Assembly: GCF_051020955.1 (NCBI RefSeq) | Contig: NW_027476353.1 | Coordinates: 186,001-250,000 of the forward strand | Origin: Megalopta genalis | Taxonomy: Eukaryota; Arthropoda; Insecta; Hymenoptera; Halictidae | DNA length: 64,000 bases | Reading direction: 5' to 3' | Part shown: positions 53,667 through 64,000 of the stretch, in pieces | Numbering within the stretch: position 1 is the first letter of the stretch | Layout: every line of letters starts with the position of its first letter | The notes under the pieces: generated by a model | Told to the model about the DNA's origin: nothing | The model's database searches: none | What the model saw: the letters and a program-made list of their open reading frames with translations, nothing else | Made by a program: the position numbers and the translations under genes

Positions 53667-54883
53667 TGATTTAGCTTGAAATCAATGCGATGTAGAAGGT
53701 TTACATTCAAATCCATGCTTAACAAATAATTTAGCTTCAAACACTTGGGATATAAGTGATATAGCTTCAAATGCAGACGATCAAACGAGTTAGCCTCAAA
53801 ATCCATGCGATAAACTTGATTTAGCATCAAATCTATACGATCTAGAAGGATTAGCTTCAAATCCTTGCAACACAAGTGATTTAGCTACAGACACTTGGGA
53901 TATAAGTGATATAGCTTCAAATGCAGACGATCAAACGAGTTAGCCTCAAAATCCATGCGATAAACTTGATTTAGCTTCAAATCAATGCGAAGTAGAAGGA
54001 TGAGCTTCAAATCCATGCAACACAAATGATTTAGCATCAGATACTTGCGATATAAGTGATATAGCTTCAAATGCAGGAGAAACAAACGAGTTAGCTTATA
54101 ATCCATGCGAAACTCATGATTTAGCTTCAAATCAATGCGATGTAGAAGGTTTACCTTCAAATCCATGCTTAACAAATAATTTAGCTTCAAACACTTGGGA
54201 TATAAGTGATATAGCTTCAAATGCAGACGATCAAACGAGTTAGCTTCAAAATCCATGCGATAAACTTGATTTAGCTTCAAATCAATGCGAAGTAGAAGGA
54301 TTAGCTTCAAATCCATGCAACACAAATGATTTAGCTTCAAATACTTGCGATATAAATGATATAGCTTCAAATGCAGGCCTAACAAACGAGTTATCTTCTA
54401 ATCCATGCGAAACTCATGATTTAGCTTCAAATCAATGCGATGTAGAAGGTTTACCTTCAAATCCATGCTTAACAATTAATTTAGCTTCAAACACTTGGGA
54501 TATAAGTGATATAGCTTCAAATGAAGACGATCAAACGAGTTAGCTTCAAAATCCATGCGATAAACTTGATTTAGCTTCAAATCAATGCGAAGTAGAAGGA
54601 TTAGCTTCAAATCCATGCGAAACAAATGATTTAGTTTCAGATACTTGCGGTATAAATGATACAGATTCAAATGCAGACGAAACAAACGAGTTAGCTTCAT
54701 ATCTATGAGAAACACATGATTTAGTTTCAAATCAATGCGATGTAGAAGGTTTACCTTCAAATCCATGCTTAAAAAATGATTTAGCTTCAAACACTTGGGA
54801 TATAAGTTATATGGCTTCAAATGCAGACGATCAAACGAGTTAGCTTCAAAATCCATGCGATAAACTTGATTTAGCTTCAAATC
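53291..54883. repeat. 6,028-bp-offset duplication (X copy)
   Basis: This is the partner of 47,263-48,855. At 54,511 it reads ATATAGCTTC where the first copy at 48,483 has ATATAGTTTC. Identity is lost near 54,875, where AGCTTCAAATC replaces AGCATCAAATC. Confidence 0.9.
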
Positions 54884-56454
54884 AATGCGATGTAGAAGGT
54901 TTACCTTCAAATCCATGCTTAACAAATGATTTAGCTTCAAATACTTGCGATATAAATGATATAGCTTCAAATGCTGGCGAAACAAACGTGTTAGCTTGTA
55001 ATCCATGCGAAACTCATGATTTAGCTTCAAATCAATGCGATGTAGAATGTTTACCTTCAAATCCATGCTTAACAAATGATTTAGCTTCAAACACTTGGGA
55101 TATAAGTGATATGGCTTCAAATGCAGACGATCAAACGAGTTAGCTTCAAAATCCATGCGATAAACTTGATCTAGCTTCAAATCAATGCGATGTAGAAGGT
55201 TTACCGTCAAATCCATGCTTAACCAATGATTTAGCTTCAGATACTTGCGATATAAATGATATAGCTTCAAATGCAGGCGAAACAAACGTGTTAGCTTGTA
55301 ATCCATGCGATACTCATGATTTAGCTTCAAATCAATGCGATGTAGAAGGTTTACCTTCAAATCCATGCTTAACAAATGATTTAGCTTCAAACACTTGGGA
55401 TATACGTGATATAGCTTCAAATGCAGACGATCAAACGAGTTAGCTTCAAAATCCATGCGATAAACTTGATTTAGCTTCAAATCAATACGAAGTAGAAGGA
55501 TGAGCTTCAAATCCATGCAACACAAATGATTTAGCTTCGAATACTTGCGATATAAATGATATAGCTTCAAATGTAGGCGAAACAAACGAGTTAGCTTCTA
55601 ATCCATGCGAAACTCATGATTTAGCTTCAAATAAATGCGATGTAGAAGGTTTACCTTCAAATCCATGCTTAACAAATAATTTAGCTTCAAACACTTGGGA
55701 TATAAGTGATATAGCTTCAAATGCAGACGATCAAACGAGTTAGCTTCAAAATCCATGCGATAAACTTGATTTAGCATCAAATCAATGCGAAGTAGAAGGA
55801 TTAGCTTCAAATCCATGCAACACAAGTGATTTAGCTACAGACACTTGGGATATAAGTGATATAGCTTCAAATGCAGACGATCAAACGAGTTAGCTTCAAG
55901 TCCACGCGAAACAAGTGATTTAGCTTCAGACACTTGCGATATAAGTGATATAGCTTCAAATGCAGAAGAAACAAACGAGTTATCTTCAAATCCATGCCAA
56001 GCACTTGATTTAGCTGAAAATCAATGCGATGTAGAAGGTTTAGCTTCAAATCCATGCGAAACAAATGATTTAGCATCAGATACTTGCGATATAAGTGATA
56101 TAGCTTCAAATGCAGGAGAAACAAACGAGTTAGCTTATAATCCATGCGAAACTCATGATTTAGCTTCAAATCAATGCGATGTAGAAGGTTTACCTTCAAA
56201 TCCATGCTTAACAAATAATTTAGCTTCAAGCACTTGGGATATAAGTGATATAGCTTCAAATGCAGACGATCAAACGAGTTAGCTTCAAAATCCATGCGAA
56301 AAACTTGATTTAGCTTCAAATCAATGCGATGTAGTAGGCTTAGCTTCAAATCCATGCGAAACAAATGATTTAGATTCTGATACTTGCGGTATAAATGATA
56401 CAGCTTCAAATGCAGACGAAACAAACGAGTTAGCTACATATCTATGCGAAACTC

Positions 56455-57350
56455 ATGATTTAGCTTCAAATCAATGCGATGTAGAAGGTTTACCTTCAAA
56501 TCCATGCTTAACAAATGATTCCGCTTCAAATACTTGCGATATAAATGATATAGCTTCTAATGCAGGCCAAACAAACGTGTTAGCTTCTAATCTATACGAA
56601 ACTCATGATTTAGCTTCAAATCAATGCGATGTAGAAGGTTTACCTTCAAATCCAAGCTTAACAAATGATTTAGCTTCAAATAATTGCGATATAAATGATA
56701 TAGCTTCAAATGCAGGCGAAACAAACCTGTTAGCTTCTAATCCATGCGAAACTCATGATTTAGCTTCAAATCAATGCGATGTAGAAGGTTTACCTTCAAA
56801 TCCGTGCTTAACAAATGATTTAGCTTCAAACACTTGGGATATAAGTGATATAGCTTCAAATGCAGACGATCAAACGAGTTAGCTTCAAAATCCATGCAAT
56901 AAACTTGATTTAGCTTCAAATCAATGCGATGTAGAAGGTTTACCTTCAAATCCATGCTTAACAAATGATTCCGCTTCAAATACTTGCGATATAAATGATA
57001 TAGCTTCTAATGCAGGCCAAACAAACGTGTTAGCTTCTAATCTATACGAAACTCATGATTTAGCTTCAAATCAATGCGATGTAGAAGGTTTACCTTCAAA
57101 TCCAAGCTTAACAAATGATTTAGCTTCAAATAATTGCGATATAAATGATATAGCTTCAAATGCAGGCGAAACAAACCTGTTAGCTTCTAATCCATGCGAA
57201 ACACATGATTTAGCTTCAAATCAATGCGATGTAGAAGGTTCACCTTCAAATCCATGCTTAACAAATAATTTAGCTTCAAACACTTGGGACATAAGTGATA
57301 TAGCTTGAAATGCAGACGATCAAACGAGTTAGCTTCAAAATCCATGCGAT
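56455..57350. repeat. 450-bp tandem duplication (three pentamers per copy)
   Basis: 56,455-56,904 is repeated from 56,905. Shared rare variants are TGCAGGCCAAACAAACG (56,561 and 57,011), AATCTATACGAAAC, AATCCAAGCTTAAC and AACAAACCTGTTAGC. Copies separate near 57,203 (ACACATG against ACTCATG). A further 450-bp step follows, with about 57,350-57,790 resembling about 57,800-58,240 at an offset of 449-450. The TGCAGGCCAAAC form also occurs near 37,073 in block C. Confidence 0.88.
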
Positions 57351-59614
57351 AAACTTGATTTAGCTTCAAGTCAATGCGAAGTAGAAGGCTTAGCTCCCAA
57401 TCCATGCGAAACAAATAATTTAGGTCCAGATACTTGCGGTATAAGTGATACAGCTTCAAATGCAGACGAAACAAACGAGTTAGCTTCATATCTATGCGAA
57501 ACCCATGATTTAGCTTCAAATCAATGCGATGTAGAAGGTTTACCTTCAAATCCATGCTTAACAAATGATTTAGATTCAAATACTTGCGATATGAATGATA
57601 TAGCTTCAAATGCAGGCGAAACATACGTGTTAGCTTCTAATCCATGCGAAACTCATGATTAGCTTCAAATCAATGCGATGTAGGAGGTTTACCTTCAAAT
57701 CCATGCTTAACAAATGATTTAGCTTCAAACAGTTCGGATATAAGTGATATAGCTTGAAATGCAGACGATCAAACGAGTAAGCTTCAAAATCTATGCGATA
57801 AACTTGATTTAGCTTCAAATCAATGCGAAGTAGAAGGCTTAGCTTCCAATCCATGCGAAACAAATGATTTAGGTCCAGATACTTGCGGTATAAGTGATAC
57901 AGCTTCAAATGCAGACGAAACAAACGAGTTAGCTTCATATCTATGCGAAACCCATGACTTAGCTTCAAATCAATGCGATGTAGAAGGTTTACCTTCAAAT
58001 CCATGCTTAACAAATGATTTAGCTTCAAATACTTGCGATATGAATGATATAGCTTCAAATGCAGACGAAACATACGTGTTTGCTTCTAATCCATGCGAAA
58101 CTCATGATTTAGCTTCAAATCAATGCGATGTAGGAGGTTTACCTTCAAATCCATGCTTAACAAATAAATTAACTTCAAACACTTGGGATATAAGTGATAT
58201 AGCTTCAAATGCAGACGATCAAACAACTTAGCCACAAAATCCATGCGATAAACTTGATTTAGCTTCAAATCAATGCGAAGTGGAAGGATGAGCTTCAAAT
58301 CCATGCAACACAAATGATTTAGCTTCAAATACTAGCGATATAAATGAATAGCTTCAAATGCAGGCGTAACAAACGAGTTAGCTTCTAATCCATGCGAAAC
58401 TCATGATTGAGCTTCAAATCAATGCGATGTAGAAGGTTTACCTTCAAATCCATGCGCAACAAATGATTTAGCTTCAAACACTTGGGATATAAGTGATACA
58501 GCTTCAAATGCAGACGATCAAACGAGTTAGTTTCATAATCCACGCGATAAATTTGATTTAGCTTCAAATCAATGCGAAGTAGAAGGCTTAGCTTCCAATC
58601 CATGCGAAACAAATGATTTAAGTTCAAATACTTGCGGTATAAGTGATACAGCTTCAAATGCAGACGAAACAAACGAGTTAGCTTCATATCTATGCGAAAC
58701 ACATGATTTAGCTTCAAATCATTACGATGTAGAAGGTTCACCTTCAAATCCATGCCCAACAAATGATTTAGCTTCAAACACTTGGGATATAAGTGATATA
58801 GCTTGAAATGCAGACGATCAAACCAGTTAGCTTCAAAATCCATGCGATAAACTTGATTTAGCTTCGACTCAATGCGAAGTAGAAGGCTTAGCTTCAAATC
58901 CATGCGAAACAAATGATTTAGGTTCAGATACTTGCGGTATAAATGATACAGCTTCAAATGCAGACGAAACAAACGAGTTAGCTTCATATCTATGCGAAAC
59001 ACATGATTTAGCTTCAAATCAATGCGATGTAGAAGGTTTACCTTCAAATCCATGCTTAACAAGTGATTTAGCTGCAAATACTTGCGATATAAATGATATA
59101 GCTTCAAATGCAGGCGAAACAAACGTGTTAGCTTCTAATCCATGCGAAACTCATGATTTAGATTCAAATCAATGCGATGTAGAAGGTTTACCTTCAAATC
59201 CATGCTTAAAAAATGATTTAGGTTCAAACACTTGGGATATAAGTGATATGGCATCAAATGCAGACGATCAAACGAGTTAGCTTCAAAATCCATGCGATAA
59301 ACTTGATTTAGATTCAAATCAATGCGAAGTAGAAGGATTAGCTTCAAATCCGTGGAAAACAAATGATTTAGCTTCAAATACTTGCGATATAAATGATATA
59401 GCTTCAAATGCAGGCGAAGCAAACGTGTTAGCTTCTAATCCATGCGAAACTCATGATTTAGCTTCAAATCAATGCGATGTAGGAGGTTTACCTTCAAATC
59501 CATGCTTAACAAATAATTTAGCTTCAAACACTTGGGACATAAGTGATATAGCTTCAAATGCAGGCGAAACAAACGTGTTAGATTCTAATCCATGCGAAAC
59601 TCATGATTTAGCTT

Positions 59615-59914
59615 CAAATCAATGCGATGTAGAAGGTTTACCTTCAAATCCATGCTTAACAATTAATTTAGCTTCAAACACTTGGGATATAAGTGATATA
59701 GTTTCAAATGAAGACGATCAAACGAGTTAGCTTCAAAATCCATGCGATAAACTTGATTTAGCTTCAAATCAATGCGAAGTAGAAGGATTAGCTTCAAATC
59801 CATGCGAAACAAATGATTTAGTTTCAGATACTTGCGGTATAAATGATACAGATTCAAATGCAGACGAAACAAACGAGTTAGCTTCATATCTATGAGAAAC
59901 ACATGATTTAGCTT
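59615..59914. repeat. 300-bp HOR of block D type inside block E
   Basis: Against the related unit near 62,681-62,940, this copy has exactly 300 extra bp: the offset is 3,266 before 59,600 and 2,966 after 59,971. The extra unit carries AATTAATTTAGC, ATATAGTTTCAAATGAAGAC, GATACAGATTC and CTATGAGAAACAC. That combination is otherwise seen only at 48,445-48,690 and 51,084-51,330 in block D. The exact edges cannot be fixed within shared monomer sequence. Confidence 0.87.
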
Positions 59915-60054
59915 CAAATCAATGCGATGTAGGAGGTTTACCTTCAAATCCATGCTTAACAAATAATTTAGCTACAAACACTTGGGACATAAGTGATATA
60001 GCTTCAAATGCAGACGATCAAACGAGTTAGCTTCAAAATCCATGCGATAAACTT

Positions 60055-60174
60055 GATTTAGCTTCAAATCAATGCGAAGTAGAAGGATGAGCTTCAAATC
60101 CATGCAACACAAATGATTTAGCTTCAAATCAATGCGAAGTAGAAGGATTAGCTTCAAATCCGTGGCACACAAAT
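60055..60174. repeat. Duplicated f-g monomer pair (60-bp insertion)
   Basis: AGCTTCAAATCAATGCGAAG occurs at 60,060 and again 60 bp later at 60,120; the first pair ends ATGCAACAC and the second CGTGGCACAC. The same insertion is present at 61,768-61,887, so it predates that duplication. It is one of few places outside block A where the pentamer order is broken. Confidence 0.88.
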
Positions 60175-63100
60175 GATTTAGCTTCAAATACTTGCGATAT
60201 AAATGATATAGCTTCAAATGCAGGCGAAACAAAGAGTTAGCTTCTAATCCATGCGAAACTCATGATTTAGGTTCAAATAAATACGATGTAGAAGGTTCAC
60301 CTTCAAATCTATGCCCAACAAATGATTTAGCTTCAAACACTTGGGATATAAGTGATATAGCTTGAAATGCAGACGATCAAACCAGTTAGCTTCAAAATCC
60401 ATGCGATAAACTAGATTTAGCTTCAACTCAATGCGAAGTAGAAGGCTTAGCTTCAAATCCATGCGAAACAAATGATTTAGGTTCAGATACTTGCGGTATA
60501 AATGATACAGCTTCAAATGCAGACGAAACAAACGAGTTAGCTTCATATCTATGCGAAACACATGATTTAGCTTCAAATCAATGCGATGTGGAAGGTTTAC
60601 CTTCAAATCCATGCTTAACAAATGATTCCGCTTCAAATACTTGTGATATAAATGATATAGCTTCAAATGCAGGCGAAACAAACGTGTTAGCTTCTAATCC
60701 ATGCGAAACTCATGATTAGCTTCTAATCAATGCGATGTAGGAGGCTTACCTTCAAATCCGTGCTTAACAAATAATTTAGCTTCAAACACTTGGGACATAA
60801 GTGATATAGCTTGAAATGCAGACGATCAAACGAGTTAGCTTCAAAATCCATGCGATAAACTTGATTTAGCTTCAAATCAATGCGAAGTAGAAGGCTTAGC
60901 TTCCAATCCATGCGAAACAAATGATTTAGGTCCAGATTCTTGCGGTATAAGTGATACAACTTCAAATGCAGACGAAACAAACGAGTTAGCTTCATATCTA
61001 TGCGAAACCCATGATTTAGCTTCAAATCAATGCGATGTAGAAGGTTTACCTTCAAATCCATGCTTAACAAATGATTTAGCTTCAAATACTAGCGATATGA
61101 ATGATTTAGCTTCAAATGCAGGCGAAACATACGTGTTAGCTTCTAATCCATGCGAAACTCATGATTTAGCTTCAAATTAATGCGATGTAGAGGGTTTACC
61201 TTCAAATCCATGCTTAACAAATGATTTAGCTTCAAACACTTGGGATATAAGTGATATGGCATCAAATGCAGACGATCAAACGAGTTAGATTCAAAATCCA
61301 TGCGATAAACTTGATTTAGCTTCAAATCAATGCGAAGTAGAAGGATTAGCTTCAAATCCGTGGAACACTAATGATTTAGCTTCAAATACTTGCGATATAA
61401 ATGATATAGCTTCAAATGCAGGCGAAACAAACGAGTTAGCTTCTAATCCATGCGAAACTCATGATTTAGCTTCAAATCAATGCGATGTAGAAGGTTTACC
61501 TTCAAATCCATGCTTAACAAATGATTTAGCTTCAAATACTTGCGATATAAAGGAAATAACTTCAAATGCAGGCGAAACAAACGTGTTAGATTCTAATCCA
61601 TGCGAAACTAATGATTTAGCTTCAAATCAATGCGATGTAGGAGGTTTACCTTCAAATCCATGCTTAACAAATAATTTAGCTACAAACACTTGGGACATAA
61701 GTGATATAGCTTCAAATGCAGACGATCAAACGAGTTAGCTTCAAAATCCATGCGATAAACTTGATTTAGCTTCAAATCAATGCGAAGTAGAAGGATGAGC
61801 TTCAAATCCATGCAACACAAATGATTTAGCTTCAAATCAATGCGAAGTAGAAGGATTAGCTTCAAATCCGTGGCACACAAATGATTTAGCTTCAAATACT
61901 TGCGATATAAATGTTATAGCTTCAAATGCAGGCGAAACAAAGAGTTAGCTTCTAATCCATGCGAAACTCATGATTTAGGTTCAAATAAATACGATGTAGA
62001 AGGTTCACCTTCAAATCCATGCCCAACAAATGATTTAGCTTCAAACACTTGGGATATAAGTGATATAGCTTGAAATGCAGACGATCAAACCAGTTAGCTT
62101 CAAAATCCATGCGATAAACTTGATTTAGCTTCGACTCAATGCGAAGTAGAAAGCTTAGCTTCAAATCCATGCGAAACAAATGATTTAGGTTCAGATACTT
62201 GCGGTATAAATGATACAGCTTCAAATGCAGACGAAACAAACGAGTTAGCTTCATATCTATGCGAAACACATGATTTAGCTTCAAATCAATGCGATGTAGA
62301 AGGTTTACCTTCAAATCCATGCTTAACAAATGATTTAGCTGCAAATACTTGCGATATAAATGATATAGCTTCAAATGCAGGCGAAACAAACGTGTTAGCT
62401 TCTAATCCATGCGAAACTCATGATTTAGATTCAAATCAATGCGATGTAGAAGGTTTACCTTCAAATCCATGCTTAAAAATGATTTAGGTTCACACACTTG
62501 GGATATAAGTGATATGGCATCAAATGCAGACGATCAAACGAGTTAGCTTCAAAATCCATGCGATAAACTTGATTTAGATTCAAATCAATGCGAAGTAGAA
62601 GGATTAGCTTCAAATCCGTGGAAAACAAATGATTTAGCTTCAAATACTTGCGATATAAATGATATAGCTTCAAATGCAGGCGAAGCAAACGTGTTAGCTT
62701 CTAATCCATGCGAAACTCATGATTTAGCTTCAAATCAATGCGATGTAGGAGGTTTACCTTCAAATCCATGCTTAACAAATAATTTAGCTTCAAACACTTG
62801 GGACATAAGTGATATAGCTTCAAATGCAGGCGAAACAAACGTGTTAGATTCTAATCCATGCGAAACTAATGATTTAGCTTCAAATCAATGCGATGTAGGA
62901 GGTTTACCTTCAAATCCATGCTTAACAAATAATTTAGCTACAAACACTTGGGACATAAGTGATATAGCTTCAAATGCAGACGATCAAACGAGTTAGCTTC
63001 AAAATCCATGCGATAAACTTGATTTAGCTTCAAATCAATGCGAAGTAGAAGGCTTAGCTTCAAATCCATGCGAAACAAATGATTTAGGTTCAGATACTTG

Positions 63101-64000
63101 CGGTATAAATGATACAGCTTCAAATGCAGACGAAACAAACGAGTTAGCTTCATATCTATGCGAAACACATGATTTAGCTTCAAATCAATGCGATGTGGAA
63201 GGTTTACCTTCAAATCCATGCTTAACAAATGATTCCGCTTAAAATACTTGTGATATAAATGATATAGCTTCAAATGCAGGCGAAACAAACGTGTTAGCTT
63301 CTAATCCATGCGAAACTCATGATTAGCTTCTAATCAATGCGATGTAAGAGGCTTACCTTCAAATCCATGCTTAACAAATAATTTAGCTTCAAACACTTGG
63401 GACATAAGTGATATAGCTTGAAATGCAGACGATCAAACGAGTTAGCTTCAAAATCCATGCGATAAACTTGATTTAGCTTCAAATCAATGCGAAGTAGAAG
63501 GCTTAGCTTCCAATCCATGCGAAACAAATGATTTAGGTCCAGATTCTTGCGGTATAAGTGATACAACTTCAAATGCAGACGAAACAAACGAGTTAGCTTC
63601 ATATCTATGCGAAACCCATGATTTAGCTTCAAATCAATGCGATGTAGAAGGTTTACCTTCAAATCCATGCTTAACAAATGATTTAGCTTCAAATACTTGC
63701 GATATGAATGATTTAGCTTCAAATGCAGGCGAAACATACGTGTTAGCTTCTAATCCATGCGAAACTCATGATTTAGCTTCAAATTAATGCGGTGTAGAGG
63801 GTTTACCTTCAAATCCATGCTTAACAAATGATTTAGCTTCAAACACTTGGGATATAAGTGATATGGCATCAAATGCAGACGATCAAACGAGTTAGATTCA
63901 AAATCCATGCGATAAACTTGATTTAGCTTCAAATCAATGCGAAGTAGAAGGATTAGCTTCAAATCCGTGGAACACAAATGATTTAGCTTCAAATACTTGC

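Larger units (their letters stand above)
41441..56330. repeat. Block D: recently amplified satellite
   Basis: This block is B-like (marker monomer at 41,891, 45,280, 48,969, 51,608 and 55,897; TTAGCTTGTAATCC monomers present) with its own variants: TTAACAATTAATTTAGC near 42,506, 45,895, 48,445, 49,584, 51,084, 52,223 and 54,473, TCAAATGAAGACGATC just after each, and ATCTATGAGAAACAC. It is largely made of near-identical kilobase copies at offsets of 3,389, 2,639 and 6,028 bp. I saw no 1-bp indel between its five markers: every spacing is exactly 150n-61. It is the most homogeneous part of the window, and hence probably the most recently expanded. Confidence 0.82.
1..64000. repeat. Satellite array: 30-bp monomers in nested 150-bp and 300-bp units
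   Basis: The entire window consists of head-to-tail copies of a monomer of about 30 bp whose conserved core is TTAGCTTCAAATCCATGC. Ten monomer types can be read in one clean unit: a 10,247-10,276, b 10,277-10,306, c 10,307-10,336, d 10,337-10,365 (29 bp), e 10,366-10,396 (31 bp), f 10,397-10,426, g 10,427-10,456, h 10,457-10,486, i 10,487-10,516, j 10,517-10,546. Types a/f, b/g, c/h, d/i and e/j are evident pairs, so the 300-bp unit is a doubled 150-bp pentamer. All copies point the same way; I saw no inverted segment. No stretch of unique sequence is present, and the array runs off both ends. Seen: period, hierarchy, orientation. Inferred: eukaryotic heterochromatic satellite. The family is not one I recognise, and no function is claimed. 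Confidence 0.97.
56331..64000. repeat. Block E: second satellite family, 450-bp local periods
   Basis: The block C variants return (GATGTAGGAGG, ACTTGGGACATAAG, GATTCCGCTTC, GAAGGCTTAGCTTCCAATCC), and the marker monomer is absent after 55,897. Local periods of 450 bp (three pentamers) occur at 56,455-57,350 and again at about 57,350-58,190. Larger mosaic copies are seen: 58,860-59,600 resembles 62,127-62,866; 59,915-60,590 resembles 61,623-62,298; 60,540-61,430 resembles 63,147 to the window end. One-base deletions lie near 57,660, 58,347, 60,233, 60,714, 61,941, 62,477 and 63,324. The array continues past the right edge. Confidence 0.78.

Noticed and set aside
60055..60174. Independent 60-bp insertions at 60.1 and 61.8 kb
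   Set aside because: Both lie in the same duplicated segment (offset about 1,708 bp) with the same CGTGGCACAC variant, so they are one event that was later copied.
1..64000. Telomeric repeat (TTAGC resembles TTAGG)
   Set aside because: TTAGC is followed by TTCAAAT within a 30-bp unit, and no run of 5-7 bp telomere repeats exists.

Overview
The whole 64,000-base window is one uninterrupted tandem-repeat (satellite) array. I find no credible protein-coding gene, RNA gene, mobile element, CRISPR array or unique sequence. The basic unit is a monomer of about 30 bp built around the core TTAGCTTCAAATCCATGC. Five diverged monomer types form a pentamer of about 150 bp, and in the commonest form two different pentamers alternate to give a 300-bp higher-order repeat (HOR) of ten monomers, here called a-b-c-d-e-f-g-h-i-j. 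A clean copy lies at 10,247-10,546. A hand count of consensus monomers gives about 35% GC and a CpG observed/expected ratio near 1. More than 64 kb of non-coding satellite with HOR structure points to eukaryotic heterochromatin (centromeric, pericentromeric, subtelomeric, or a sex or B chromosome). I do not recognise the family and cannot name the organism. Both ends are still inside the array, so its true length and flanks are not visible.

Layout. Block A (1 to about 8,950) is an older, diverged form with many 1-bp indels, extra 30-bp monomers and stretches of 0.3-1 kb re-used in a different order. Block B (about 8,950-36,890) is homogenised, with exact 300-bp and 150-bp periods and kilobase duplications at offsets of 2,039, 3,629, 1,050 and 3,178 bp. 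Block C (about 36,890-41,440) is a diverged second family with its own diagnostic variants. Block D (about 41,440-56,330) is homogenised and B-like, built from very recent duplications at offsets of 3,389, 2,639 and 6,028 bp. Block E (about 56,330-64,000) returns to the C family, with 450-bp local periods. The order is therefore A-B-C-D-E, with D lying between two stretches of the C/E family.

The array keeps a strict register. A distinctive 61-bp-deletion monomer occurs 24 times between 339 and 55,897. The distances between successive copies are 150n minus 61 bp, once the few indels visible in each interval are added or subtracted. This indicates growth by unequal exchange in pentamer register, and leaves no room for a hidden insertion in that span.

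Open reading frames up to about 520 codons occur, mostly on the minus strand. They follow from a monomer length divisible by three and a consensus in which three of six frames lack stops, and I do not treat them as genes. The most notable points are the 150n-61 register, the marker breakpoint caught between a compensating -1/+1 indel pair, an 18-bp dyad repeated every 150 bp, a 300-bp HOR of D type placed in register inside block E, and the abutting 2,639-bp duplication that looks like the latest event.
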